Part shown: in pieces, positions 40,269 to 52,501 of the stretch
Position numbering within the stretch: position 1 is the stretch's first letter
Layout of the letters: every line of letters begins with the position of its first letter
Source: Euryodendron excelsum
Taxonomy: Eukaryota; Streptophyta; Magnoliopsida; Ericales; Pentaphylacaceae
Reading direction: 5' to 3'
DNA length: 64,000 nucleotides
Assembly (NCBI GenBank): GCA_033060915.1
Contig: CM065392.1
Location: 6,415,501-6,479,500 of the forward strand
Program-made: the position numbers and the translations under genes
The notes under the pieces: generated by a model
Databases searched by the model: none
The model's input: only the letters and a program-made list of their open reading frames with translations
Told to the model about the DNA's origin: nothing

Positions 40269-41484
40269 TGTGATTGTACTCTAAAAGTGCAATCTACATG
40301 TCTTAATTAGCTAATTGTTAGTTTTATATTATGTTTAATTGTGTTACTTTTAATCCTAATTTGTTACTAACTTAGTTTTGTGGTTATTTTCAGGAATCCT
40401 AGCTAAAAAGAGATTAATTGGCACTGAAACAACATAGGCATTCGAAGGTCATTCGAATGGTACTTAAGGGCGTTTGAACGGTATACATAGGCATTCGAAT
40501 AGTACGTCGAACGGTTTCACGTCAAATTCAGGTTTGAAGTGCGTTCGATAGATTTAGAGAGCATAAAAGCCGTCCGAAGAGCGTTAGAAGACCGTTCGAA
40601 CAGTCAATTAAGCGTTCAAACGTTAGGCCAGGCCATTCGAATGGTACGACAGGGTTTCCTATTATTTCTGATGCCTATGTAAGATGGGATTGTTGTTATT
40701 ATTGAGATAGACAGATATTCTAATATTGACATTTTTCTAGGGTTTTAGGAGTAGATTAAAATAGTTTATTCATACTTTTCATTTAGTTTTCAATTCCTGT
40801 AATCAGATTATTCAATCTTTCAATATATTTTTAATACAACTTTGCATATATATGATTATGATGAGTAGCTAGATTTCATCTTGGAATAAATTGTGAAGAT
40901 TAATTGAAAATCTTGGATGAACGAAGGAGGTATGTTCTTGATTTTAAAGTTAAATCTTCTAGTTTCTTCTTTCTTCTTCTTCTTTGTTCTAGAAACCTTC
41001 GAAAACTTAGACGTTTGATTATGTTCGGTATCGTTTATGCGTGAATCTATATTTAATATATGCGCTATGCGAATCAATAGTACTCGTCATTGATTCTAAC
41101 AACCCGATTTATTCTAGAAGTTGAAGTTTTGAAGAATACTTGTTTTTATCGCTAAATCTTCCGAATCTGAGACTCGCGACGTAGTCGAAGGATTTGAGTT
41201 ATTAAATTATCTCCTTCGGAATTCCAAGAGACGCAATTGGTTGGAACAATTGATTTTAGGACTTTTTTTATTTCTTAGTTTAAATTAGATAACAAATATT
41301 TTCTCACCCTAAAATCATATTTTTGTTTATTGGAGTGTTTTTCTTAAGATTTTTGATCCACGGTAAGTTTTTCTATTTATGTAAACCATATTCCCTGTAG
41401 GATCGACCTCGTACTTACAAGAAATTATTACTATATCGCGGCCGTGCACTTGCGGTTAAGTATCACCTTTTTAAGGAGCGATCA
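40269..41484 (+). repeat. 3' LTR of the nested element
   Basis: Uninterrupted partner of 33348-35097. Starts TGTGATTGTACTC and ends GGAGCGATCA. Confidence 0.9.
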
Positions 41485-41753
41485 ATATGATGTAAATGCT
41501 ATAAATAGCCTCTATCTATGTATTAAGACAAAATCTTGCAATTGTATTAAAAAGATGTTTCAACCAAATTCCCAAAATCTATACTTGCATTTTTTTTTTT
41601 TGAAAAATAAAGTTTTGAACTCGTACAAGAAGAAACACAAACAATATGCAAAAAATAAAAAATAAGACTATTATTTTTTTAAAATTAAAAAAATACAGCA
41701 ATATGAAGTGAAAGAAATACACAGACAAATAGTAAAACACATCCTACGAGCAA

Positions 41754-42143
41754 CTAGCAAAGTCGAGCTAGACCACAAACGTCCAAATCAAAGTAGTATA
41801 CAGTTCTGGTGAAACTCAAGTGTCTCAATGCCTCTATATTTACTCTACCCTTAATAGTGTTTAAGTAAACCATCTGATTCCTTGTCATTAATCGATTATT
41901 CCCTTTGCAATTTTTGTTCACACACGTGTGTTTAGCATAGCTATAGCATCTATTTAGCTTCTTTACTCTTCTCTTACAGGCTATAGTACTTTGACCCATA
42001 AGAGGTTGAACATTTTCCTCTTGAAGTTCAATTTTTCTCAACACTCTTGCACAGCGAATTATTTCGCCACTGACACCAAATGGAAGTATCAAATTAACAC
42101 AACATGTAAATACAAGTACTCTACCATCTATATGCAAAGTCAT
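41754..42143 (-). CDS. Uncharacterised ORF in the minus-strand LTR element
   Basis: A 129-codon frame close to the primer site of the minus-strand element, the position of a gag-like ORF. It contains the basic, Cys-containing segment CKRRVKKLNRCYSYAKHTCV. I do not recognise a family, and the ORF is unlike the Tyr/Pro-rich ORF of the nested relative. It could be chance coding. Confidence 0.25.
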   Translation of the reverse strand: MTLHIDGRVLVFTCCVNLILPFGVSGEIIRCARVLRKIELQEENVQPLMGQSTIACKRRVKKLNRCYSYAKHTCVNKNCKGNNRLMTRNQMVYLNTIKGRVNIEALRHLSFTRTVYYFDLDVCGLARLC

Positions 42144-42710
42144 AACTATTTAGTTCTTTAATGTCTTCTGGTCACAAAGACTAATAACCAACACGACAAA
42201 ACACTAAAAAGAAAATAAGAGGAGAAAAAAATAAAAATAAAAATAAAATATGACAATAGTAAACTACTACCTGCACACAAAAACAATAAAAGAAAGAACA
42301 ATTAGTATGTTAGTAAAACGTTAGTAAAGAGTTGGAAAATATGGTAACCAACGTGACTGGTTTCGTCCAACAATAGACGAGTATGCCAACCAAAGAGGTT
42401 AATCACAAATATAAAAAATAAAATAAAAATGCAGAAAGTAAAAATGGCAACCCAAGGGGTTAAATACTAAAAGTAAAATGCTAGAAAGTAAAGAAATGAT
42501 AATCAAAATATGGTTAACCACTTAAATAAAATAAAAACTAAATATTCACAAATATACACGTTAAGGATGGAACAAAGTAACAGGTTAGCATAAACCGTCG
42601 ATCTGCTGGTAAACACCTTCCAATTCCTTTGTCAAGGTAGAGAAGCAATCAATTGTCCTTAAATCTGCAAATGTATAATTTTTTATCTTCACATATTTTA
42701 TTAAAGCTGT

Positions 42711-42728
42711 TCTCCGGTAATGGCACCA
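42711..42728 (-). other. Primer-binding site of the minus-strand element
   Basis: On the element strand TGGTGCCATTACCGGAGA, a decayed form of the primer site seen at 35104. Confidence 0.65.
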
Positions 42729-42734
42729 AAAACT

Positions 42735-43430
42735 TACTTCAATCCCGAATGTGGCAATCTAGTAACACCCAATTGCAGGTTCGGCATAGCGGTAATAAAA
42801 ATCCGATAAAACTGGAGTTGATCCACATAGAACGTTTAACAAAACATGTAAAGTTAGGTGGTAAAATCCACCTTAAATAGTACCGATGAAAACTGGACAA
42901 TTGCTGCAGAAAAAGTAATAAAAAAAATAATTTTGGGAGATTGATGATTGTTGACTTGACTTTAACCGAAACAAAATTTAATAAAATTGTCTTGGACCAA
43001 ATTAATCCGATCACCCAATTCACTCAAAATTTCAACGGAGGTTTTGTACCTCAAATCATTTAATTAAATCTAGAATAATACTATTAAAGTCATAAATTCA
43101 TACCATCGATTTGTGTATAGAAATTACCAAACATAGTAAAAAATTTATATTTTTGAAAATATCTAGAATTTAATTAAAGCTAATTCAATAATAATTCAAT
43201 CTAGAATAATACAAATAAAGTCATATATTCATACTATCGATTTGTGCAGTAACTATACCAAAATACTATTTGTGCATAGAAATTACCAAACATAATAAAA
43301 AAATCTAAATTTTTTGAAATATCTAGAATTTTATTACTAAGAATTGGAATATAAACCAATTACCTCCGTTGAAATCTCAAGATTCTCGGATGATCTTTAC
43401 AAATGATTCTACTCATACTATTTGTGCCCA
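42735..43430 (-). repeat. Truncated 5' LTR of the minus-strand element
   Basis: Shares ACATGTAAAGTTAG.TGGTAA, GGGAGATTGATGATTGTTGA and AGATTCTCG-type phrases with the 3' LTR at 30606-32043. Similarity ends near 43430, where copia-type internal DNA starts. Confidence 0.65.
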
Positions 43431-43906
43431 GTCAGGTCACGGGGGCAGCGCTCCCCAAAACCTAAATGCAATACTGCATCACGTTCTTAGGACTATTTCT
43501 CACGTCTTTAGGGTTTTTTTTTTTTTTTCATTTTTCTGCCCTAGTCCTTGTGTCGTTACTGTTCTTCCATCTTTTTTTATTACAACAAATCGTATTCTCC
43601 ATAATAGTGGAGTTACACCAGAATACAACAAATTAAAATATCCAAAATAGTGGAGTTTCGACGCTTCGAAAAATAACTATTACATATGATTCTATGTCTT
43701 TTTAAATTGAAGTTCACGATCTAAGAATCATGTAAAAACCATAATCACACAACATACATTCATGTGACCATAATAATCAAGTAGAACGTTGCAAAATAAA
43801 GGTTAGCACTAATTCACGTTCTACCCTAAGCATGCATGGAACCAATTTTCAAAAAAATTGGTAAGTATTATGCGTATATAGTATCAACCAAGGCTTTGAT
43901 ACCAAT
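43430..43906 (-). mobile_element. Internal remnant of a copia-type element
   Basis: Lies between the truncated gypsy-type LTR and the copia-type LTR. Its right end is the complement of a tRNA-iMet primer site (43893-43904, TGGTATCAAAGC on the element strand). No coding motif is left. Confidence 0.5.
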
Positions 43907-45189
43907 TGTTGGGGGTTACAGAATTTCTCACGATCCGGCTATAGTGCATACGTATAATACAAAAAAAAAATAAAAAAACTGATTTGATTAGCATAGACTA
44001 ATCTACATGTTTAGAATCATAAGTTCGAGATCTCTCTAGTTTGATCCGAATAGTAAGCAACAACGATAAACACGAATCAATCGAGCGAACTCAACCCTCG
44101 GACTTCTGCAATATGCCTTACTCTAGAGAGAGTGGGTTCATAGCTACTAGGGTTTCTCTTCCTCACAAAAATGTGTATTTATCAATTATGAACAAGAGTC
44201 ACCCTAACTGCTCTTAGAGTGCATAATATAAAGACTACAACAGGAAATATAGAATTAGTATAATTAAGGCTTCCTATGCAAATAAAGATTTCTAATCTAA
44301 CCAGAATTAATCCATATTTACGTAAATTATAATTTATGCTACCAATGAATTATAATTGTATTCTTTGCATTACTAGAAATTATATTTCGAACTTCATATT
44401 ATTCAATGTTTATTTATCTCTCCACGTTAAGATTACTGATACTCGTCTATTAAATTAAATTTAATAGACTTATTTAAATTATTGAGACATTGCACTTAAC
44501 TTATTTGATAAGTCGGATTCATAATCCACTTATAAGGTTTGACATAATCAAAACTTATAAGTTTTCTCAAGGAGGTATTATCAATCCCTATATAGGGATG
44601 TAAATTTCATTAATAATTACTATTCACCATACACGTAATGTTATTATCCAACTCACTGAGTTTATTGACCCACAAAGAATTTCACTCTTATATGAATCAA
44701 AACAATAAACACTATATGCATGTGTTTATTTATTATATTAAGATTAAAAGCATAAACACTCATAATAATTATGAGGTATTAATTGTTTTATATAATCAGT
44801 ATAAAAATAATTACTTCAACACAGTCCCATTCACTACACACAAAATGTACTAGTGCAAGGAGCTGGAACTATACCATTCTCTATAGTCAAGATAGATCTA
44901 TTAATACTTTGTGCTACAGTGCTACTAATGGTGTATTCAGTTTCATCTAAGAGTGAATGATAAGCTTATATTCTATAAGAACCAATGATTTAATCTTTCA
45001 TGTGTAAATCGTACTCTACACACTAAATCGTCTACTATATAGATTAAGAGACACACATATATAATCATTAAATAAATAACGTAATATAAACATTGCTCAC
45101 ACAAATTTTTATTAAAATGAAATAATTAATTTATTAATAAATATTAAAATCATTACACAAAATATGTTTTTTAATATAAATTCCTAACA
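43907..45189 (-). mobile_element. Copia-type LTR (minus strand), single copy
   Basis: On the minus strand it begins TGTTAGGAATTTATATT at 45189 and ends CCCCCAACA at 43907, followed by AT and the primer site TGGTATCAAAGC. The TG...CA ends and the initiator-tRNA-Met primer site fit a copia element. The second LTR is not in the window. Confidence 0.7.
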
Positions 45190-45959
45190 AAAAGTATTTT
45201 ATGTTCTTAACATATCACTAGCCTTATGAACGAAAATTCAATTTTTTATCATTATCTATGAGTTTTAGTTAATAAAACTAAAGTTAAGAAAAAATCATGT
45301 CACTGAAATAAAGAAGCTTGATTCAAATGAAAACTACAAAGTGACACTCATGATAATATCTGAAATCCCTTTCTCCACATTGACAAGATCTTACTCTTTA
45401 TGCAAACTTTGTAGCAGACAAGTTACATGCAAATGAAGGCATTCTGTTTCTTTGTTTATTTTTATTTATTGGTGGTTGAAACTTTTGATTGGTAGTAGCC
45501 TCAGGGGGCCCTCTAGCCCATGGGTACGGTGGTGGTTAGGCCTATGGATTGATACGGTAGGGTTGATGGGAAGGGCATTCTATTAATAAATCAAGGACCA
45601 AAGAAATGAGAAGGTAATACTGATATGATTAAAAGGAGTGGACTTCTGGATACATCATGGGATTGAAGATCCCACATTCACAATAGAGACGAGCCATTTG
45701 AGGAGAGGTGAGTCTTGAAAACTACAAGCAATTGATTTCATCCACATCATAATTTGACAGGGCTGCCACATAGGTGGCCTTCATGCCTATACAATGAGGT
45801 TGTTGGTTGGTCACTTTATTGTCTCTATTACTTGTCCTCACCTCAAAAAGGCAGCTCCCCGCTGGTTCGCACTGTCCCCAACTCCAACCAAGGATGGTTT
45901 GAGGATCTTCCCTTACACTCTCATAGGCTTACAGCCTTCTGCTCTTGCTCGTTTGTCAC

Positions 45960-46268
45960 GTCCAAGTCCGTTTATTATGTACAGGGCTTAAAATTTATTT
46001 TTAAATTTTGATTAAATTAATAGACACGTTTAGAAATTATTTTTAAAATTTAATTTAACTTAAAATATATATAAAATAAGATATTTATGTATTTATATTT
46101 ATATTATTTAACTTTATTGTTATAAAAAAAATATTTATTAAAATTTTGTATAGGTTAAATGGGCAAACTTAAGAATTTAATTTTCTACTACAGGCGGACT
46201 TGGAATTTAATTATAGACACGATGAAAAAAAAAAAGCATAGGCCGGCCATGGCAATGTCCACCACTTC
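45960..46268. mobile_element. Dispersed MITE-like repeat, copy 3
   Basis: Counterpart of 28270-28576 within duplicate B, ending ATGTCCACCACT. Confidence 0.5.
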
Positions 46269-46291
46269 TTCTCATCCATATGTTTAGATCA

Positions 46292-48296
46292 TTGTTATTA
46301 ATCTCGTATTGGTACCAAGAATATCAGCTGGTACGCTTCATACGGTACAAATAAAGGGTAGTACCATACTGGCTAAAGTGCCGGCGAATACCGAAAAATA
46401 TTGATGGTACTAGTCAATACTGATGGTATCAAATTTATTGGACGATATCAGTTTTGTGTAATTTATTTTAAAAATAATTTTATTTTATTCTCTTTTTGTA
46501 AGACCCTAGCATCATAATTTCATAATTAGTGTTATTATATATTAGAATTAGTTGAATTAGTTTATTTAATTTAATTATATTTATTACATGGTTAATTGGT
46601 ATGTAAAATTATAGGGTGCATGTGTGTGTGACATGTGTCATTTCATCATTGGTGAGTTAGTTGGTGGACTCTTTAGTGGAGAAGTTAGCTAGATTGATTA
46701 GGAGTTGGGAAAGAAAAATTAGATGAAGAACTTGTTGACTCCTCATCATTCAAATAGATGAGAGATAAAGAGAGAGAAGAGAAAGAAGAGAGGAGCAAGG
46801 AGAGAAAGAAGTACTGAAAGCAGAGATTGAAGGGGAAGGCTTGTGTCTTCATTCCTAAGGTAAGACATCTCATGTTCATAACTGTATGATGGTGTGTTCA
46901 TGGGTTCTTACATATTTATGTCTTATATGCCATGTAAATAGTGAGAGCTTTCATGGTAAAAACTTAAAATTATTCATAGCTGCCATAACCAAAGTCATCT
47001 CTATAATAGGGCTGCTGTTTGGAGACATTTTGACCTAATAATAAATCTTAGTAACTTCATTGGGTGTGTGCGCGGTGACAAATGAGAATATAAGATAGTT
47101 TTATTCATATTGAATGGATTGCTTGTTTTTCTAATATGTATGGTGGCGGTGAATTCATATGAGGTATTAATGGTGGTCATATATGAGGTGATATCAATGA
47201 TATATATGAGGTGACATCGGTGATATATATGAGGTGATATTGGTAGTCATATATATGTATGTGACGATATTGCATACCATTCATATTGTATACCTTGCAT
47301 TACACTAGAGAGAGTTAGTCATGGTGAGCTAACCAAAGACTTAGTCACGATGGACGGGCCTAGGGGTGCCACGGTGGATATTCCTTGATATCGAGCCATC
47401 GATATATTAAACCAACGTTATTTAAATCGCACGCACATTCGGATGTTTCATACATTGCATCACAAAATATCATTTATTTGTGAATTATGTATTGATAGTT
47501 GATTCTGTGATTATGTATATAATGTTCTTTATGAGTTTGGTTATTTATCTTGAAAACGTTAACAATTAGCTTACATCCACACAGACTATTTTGATAGGTA
47601 ACGTGGAGATGACGGTCTCTTCACTGTAATCTTGATTTTAGCCGCGACGGCATTCATGTCAGTGTCAGGATGTCGTGTCTGGGGGCTTGAGAAAGTTTTT
47701 GTTGCTTTGCTTTCAATTTCTTGTCATATTTATATAAGACGTTGGGATTTGAGTTATATTTGTATTTTGTTTTATGTTAGCTTGAGTTTTTATGAGAGTT
47801 ATGTACCTATATTTGAAAGATGTGTGTAAGGTTATGAGATGGTTTATTCTGATGTACTTTATATTTATGTATGTTTAGTCCATAGTTATATAAAACAATA
47901 GTGTTTATTCCGTTGTATTTTATTTTTGAGTATGAATTAAGGTGTTGTTCGTATGTACGGTAACCTGTATGACCGTGCATCTGCTAATGTGACATTCATA
48001 ATGTCTAATTAGAATGAAAATGTGACACTTTTGATAACAATTGTCAATTAAAATTTATTTTAGGTATATACTAGACAATAATATCTTTTAAGTATTTTTA
48101 AATATATATTTGGATTAGATAGCACGTTTATATTAGATTAAAACCCTTGACATTTTAAATATATCTATATTTTTATAGCATATAATATTTACAGTGATAA
48201 ATTCAAGACGGTACCCCGTATTATATTGGTACTGTTATGTACTATATTAATAGCAAAAACAGTATCTTAACCAATAATGAAATTGATAACTATGGT
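46292..48296. mobile_element. hAT-like element in copy B, carrying a solo LTR
   Basis: Absent from copy A at the equivalent place. Left end TTGTTATTAATCTCGTATTG, right end reverse-complemented CCATAGTTATCAATTTCATT: imperfect inverted repeats. Near-identical 8-bp flanks ttagatca (46284-46291) and gtagatca (48297-48304). Subterminal stretches are rich in GGTAC motifs. Without the solo LTR it is about 470 bp. Confidence 0.68.
46497..48027. mobile_element. Solo LTR, 1531 bp
   Basis: Starts TGTAAGACCCTAGC and ends AATGTGACA. Flanked by perfect 5-bp direct repeats CTTTT (46492-46496 and 48028-48032). No internal region or second LTR, so it is a solo LTR left by recombination. Family probably gypsy-type from its TGTAAGACCC start and the TTAGCTTACATCCACACAGA stretch, but this is a weak inference. 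Confidence 0.75.
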
Positions 48297-48593
48297 GTAG
48301 ATCACTCTTTTTGTGCACATTTATTCGTGTGGTTAGTATAGAAAAGACCCCTACAGCCTATTTGTAACTTGAGAAAGTGAAGGGAAATGGGAGAAAACAA
48401 TTTAGATTTTCTTTCCCTTTCCTACCAAACTAGAAACCAAACATGAAATGAAGCGAAAAAGAAATTGTAAAGAAAATGATTTCTATTCTTTTTCTTTTCT
48501 CCGACTAAACCCACCTAACAAAAATGAAGGCACTGCATTTGTAAGAAGCAAAGAAGAGCCACCTAATGCTACAAGAGAACCAAATAATATCTC

Positions 48594-48831
48594 TAATTTC
48601 AAGAAGTTGGTTCAGTGGTTAAGGTTTAGAGTTTGAAGGTCTACTCTTTTTAAATATTAGGTTCGAAACCTTTTACTTGCTATCAACTTTTCGAAACCAT
48701 TTTCAAAGTCTTTTGACCTGGACATTACTAGGTTTATGTGGAATAGAGAAACTGTACAAGTTTTAAAATTAATTGAGATGTGCATAAGTTGATCCGACCA
48801 TCTAATTAGTCAAAATAATTAAAAAAAGAAC
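48594..48831 (+). mobile_element. tRNA-derived SINE, copy in duplicate B
   Basis: Duplicate of the SINE at 28963-29197, with better kept pol-III boxes: TGGTTCAGTGGTTAAGG and AGGTTCGAAACC. Flanks CAAATAATATCTC (48581-48593) and CAAATAATACC (about 48832-48842). Confidence 0.8.
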
Positions 48832-50182
48832 CAAATAATACCACGCTACCAGCTAAGGTTGCTTTACTTCATTGGCTAGAGTGGCGCCCTTAATTATTGT
48901 AATGGTAGTTTCGTATAGTGTATCTCGATCTTATTTCCTTCTTTATGGGTTTAAGTATTGTCTATTTTAAGCATCGCTTATGTGTCACCCACGCTTTGCC
49001 CCTTTATCTTCTTGGGTGGGAAATAGGGTCTGCTCTCTTGACGATTGACGCGACAGCTTTTCATCTTTCATTTTCTCTGTTTCTCTTTTTTAACATGCAA
49101 AGACATTCACATTTACATGCAATGCCTATTCAACAAATAGTGCTCCCAAAGCCAATTTGGCTGCTTTGGGGGCTGAAGCTGAAGCCTTTCCTGTGACCTA
49201 ATGCAAATGCAGCAGAAGTAAATCTATAAAACAGCCTACATGGCTACACGGTCCCACATTTCCTGACAGGTATCTGGGATCTAGAGTCCTCATACTGCTA
49301 CTTTCACCTCTCTCATATCTCCCAACAGTCTCTTCAAATTCAAAATTCAATAAATTTTACCAAGTGTAACTTGGGATTTTACCAAAAATCCTCAGTTCGC
49401 CGCCAAAACGTGTGCAATATATAGAAGTTAAAACCAAGTGTAACGGAACAATGAACTGTCGGCGCCCGCGTTATGTCAAAGAAAGCTGAGTTTTAGGGGT
49501 TCATTACCGCCGCGTTTAAAAAATCTTGATATAGTAATTCTTTTTGTCAACAGGCATGCAGTTGTTGCAAACTTTTTGAGTATTCTTTTTTTAATTTTTG
49601 AGAATGAATTAGATACAATTATAATTAGTAAGAAGTGGAGAGTTAGTATATTAATAGATTAAATTCTAATGAGTCGAAACGGTAGAAAACTGTGTAATTG
49701 CGTGTAGAGTGTGCAAAAGTTACTAGTAAACCCATTTGGTTCATGCTAAGGGTAGCCTATTGCCAAGGTCTCACTGTCCATTGTTAGACCGGGCAGAGAG
49801 TGAGACCTGGTGATTGGGCTGCTTGCAACCGGCGGGTTTGATCCCAGGCGCCAACCAACCCCTTCCTCAATTGACATATATTTTAAGATGATATTGTACC
49901 TGCTTTCTTCAATATACTCGTAAAAAATGCATAAAACTCCCATCATGAGCGAGTGATTATGTGGTGGGAATCCAAAAGAACAAGAATGATTGTGACTCTC
50001 TCCTCGTGATAGCTAATCTTAATGCACATTTCAAGTCATTCTCTCAGTGATATGGAACATAAAACCTGAAAATGATGCATACAAGCAGATGGTAATGAAG
50101 CTTGGCTTCAATGGCACTCAAAACACATGAGAACTCATGTTCAAAGTAATATATAACTCTTCAATGAAAGCAAAATAAATGT

Positions 50183-51438
50183 ACATACCGGAAATGGAGA
50201 AAAGGTTAAGTTGATGTAGCCTCTCTCTTGCCTTGATGCCAGTTTCTATAGCACAATGAATTTATGGCAGTACTAGTTCAGGTACCAAAACAGCAAACAT
50301 ATACCCAGAACAACTTCACTAACTTGGGCAGCTCCATGGCATTCTCATTTAAACCAACAAGGTACTTCAAGTAATAATAATTTTCAATTAATGGTCAAGA
50401 ATATAATCGCTGGAGTCCATAATTACTGTTCATATCATTTGATATGACAGTGTCTTCCAAAAGTGGAATAAGTGTTGCAAGTGCATTTGATTGATCTTCC
50501 TAATACAACAGGAAGGACTATTTCATTCAGGGAAAATGCTATGGTAGGCGCGGCAGTCGGTCAAGCGTTGCCTGATTACCGTCAGCCGACCCTATCTTGT
50601 TGTATCGGTCCTCTTCATTGAAAACATCACGTTTCTTCTCATATCACAAGGGTCACCAAACAAAGACTATAATAAAGATAGGAAAGGTCTTGATCTTGAG
50701 CTTCATGCATCAAGGAAAGAAAATACTCAAATGTGAAAAGCATAATGCTTGCAAGCATACTTTCTACGAATAAATCATCTTCCAGCCTCTAATGGATGAA
50801 CCTATTATAGTTCTGCTGCTTGCTTTTCAAGTTTTTTTTTTCTTTTCTAAATATCTGCTCAGCACCCTTTTTGAAAAAAATAAATGTCACCCATCTTACC
50901 ATATGCTTGCTGTTTCCTCCATGGAGTGATCTAAAACATTATTGTTTTACTGCATTAGGGGTTGTTTGGTATGGTTACTATTTACCCGCTCGGTTATAGT
51001 TTGGCCGTGTGCCTGCGTGTGTGTTTCTAGACTTAGGAGAAATTGTATAGAAAGCTTCTGATCATTCAGCACAAATATTCAGGAACTTGGTGGGTAGTTG
51101 GACATCATTCTAGCTTTGCATGTTTACTGAGCTTTTCCATTTCTTTTCTTATATTTTGTCCATTTAACTAGAGATGTGGACTCTTTAAGAGCACAAGAAA
51201 TCAACGGTTTCCATAAAACTAAGTTGGGAAGTTTTTGTTGCTTTGGCTCCTTGCTCAAGCCACGACAAAGCCGAAGCAAGGGAGATATTGTTGAGACAAA
51301 TTAAGCATTCCTAAATTGGTGAAATCCTTCTTAGGTGAGACTGGGAAGACTACTAATTGGGAGCAAACAAGCAAAAATCCGGACAACTAAGAACCCAAGT
51401 TGCGGGTGCATATGCGAGAGTGGGAGTGGGGCGGGAGC
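50183..51438. other. Intergenic, no gene recognised
   Basis: Moderately AT-rich DNA. A GC-richer patch at 50540-50620 (GGCGCGGCAGTCGGTCAAGC) is unexplained. No frame with recognisable similarity. Confidence 0.6.
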
Positions 51439-51643
51439 CAGTGGCAGACGCAGAATTTTTGGTAGGGGGCGAAGGTAAAATTTTTTTTTAAATTTTGTAG
51501 ACATTAAAATAAAATTCTTGATTTTTAGGAGTGCCATACACTAAATTTTATAATAAATACCTAAAAAAGTATAGGGGGTAATGAGAATTTTGAAAGTTTA
51601 GGGGGGCCATGGCCCTCGCCGGCCATCACCTGTGTCTGCCCCG
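51439..51643. mobile_element. hAT-type MITE (CAGTGGCAGACGCAG termini)
   Basis: Left end CAGTGGCAGACGCAGAATTT with a following GGGGGC stretch; right end GGGGCCATGGCCC then CTGTGTCTGCCCC. This is the layout of the common plant CAGTGGCGGAGCC-type hAT MITE. Target duplication not resolved. Confidence 0.6.
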
Positions 51644-52328
51644 AGCGTTATTTGTAAAAATATCTTGAGAGTGGGAGCACCTTTAGAGCATGCTTACATA
51701 TACATATTTAAATATAAACGTATAGACAAATACAATTTCTTAAAATAATTTTTAATTTTTGTGTACGTCAATTTCTTCAAAAATACCCCAATTTATATTA
51801 TTTTAAAATAAATAAAAATTAGTAGTAATTTCTTTATTAAATTACAAAAAAATTAATGCAAAATTTCAATAAAAAAACATGTTATTATATATTTTAATAT
51901 GACAAGTTTAATACACATGGTAAGTAATTATTGGTCCAAATAAGAATCGGAGATTTGACTTTTTGAGTTCGAGAATTTGACCATTTGAGTTTGTCAATTT
52001 AATGGGAATTAGTTTTCAGTTTGCCAGCTTAGAAGGATTGTATGATTTATCTAAGAACACTTCAGCAAAAATAAACGCCATATTATAAGCTCCAGAAGTA
52101 CTATATTATTACACGGGGAGAAGCCACATGAATTCAATTGACTAATTAAAGGGGTAGTTACATTTACCTATTGTGGTTTGAGCCAAAATTGGATGACTTT
52201 TGGTTTAGAATGAGCACATAAATCTCATGTAATTTGAATTGATTTGCAAAATAAATACAAGCTGTTGCATTCATTTAATCTTTAATTTTTTTCTTTTACT
52301 TTTTTAAGTTGTCAAAACTTCAATGGGT

Positions 52329-52501
52329 AATGCTATACAAATAAACAATTCGTATAAAATTTCTATTCAAAATGATGTCTTAACGAGAGTCTTTCACATC
52401 AAAATAAACACCCATCATAATGACTTTTAATTACAAAATTGTCACTAACACATTATTTTATATGCAAATTTTGTATAAATTTTTTTATAAGAATAGTATT
52501 T
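52329..52501. mobile_element. MITE family 'AATGCTAT', copy 1
   Basis: Ends AATGCTATACAAATAAAC and, reverse-complemented, AATACTATTCTTATAAAAA; internal AAAATGATGTCTTAACG and ATAATGACTTTTAATTAC. Two further copies share this layout (53168-53344 and 61978-62148). Confidence 0.65.

Larger units (their letters stand above)
33348..41484 (+). mobile_element. Nested plus-strand non-autonomous LTR retrotransposon
   Basis: LTRs 33348-35097 and 40269-41484 both run from TGTGATTGTACTCTAAAAG to CGATCA. The primer site TGGCGCCATTGCCGGGGA (35104-35121) is one base from the plant tRNA-Asp complement. The polypurine tract is at 40257-40268. The element sits inside the minus-strand relative and shares its pre-PPT region. 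It encodes no recognisable pol protein. The flanking target repeat is not clean (ATGAT occurs near both ends). Confidence 0.88.
30606..43430 (-). mobile_element. Minus-strand non-autonomous LTR retrotransposon, with a nested element
   Basis: Read on the minus strand: a truncated 5' LTR (about 43430 to 42735), a primer site TGGTGCCATTACCGGAGA (42728-42711) resembling the plant tRNA-Asp complement used by Athila/Tat-type elements, then internal DNA, the polypurine tract at 32044-32055 and the 3' LTR. The internal part totals about 2.5 kb once the nested 33348-41484 element is removed. No reverse transcriptase, integrase or protease motif is visible. Confidence 0.7.
45192..50182. repeat. Segmental duplication, copy B
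   Basis: Collinear with 27241-30605. It is longer because of the insertion at 46292-48296. It lacks the Tourist-like MITE of copy A. It starts directly at the copia LTR edge. Confidence 0.9.
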
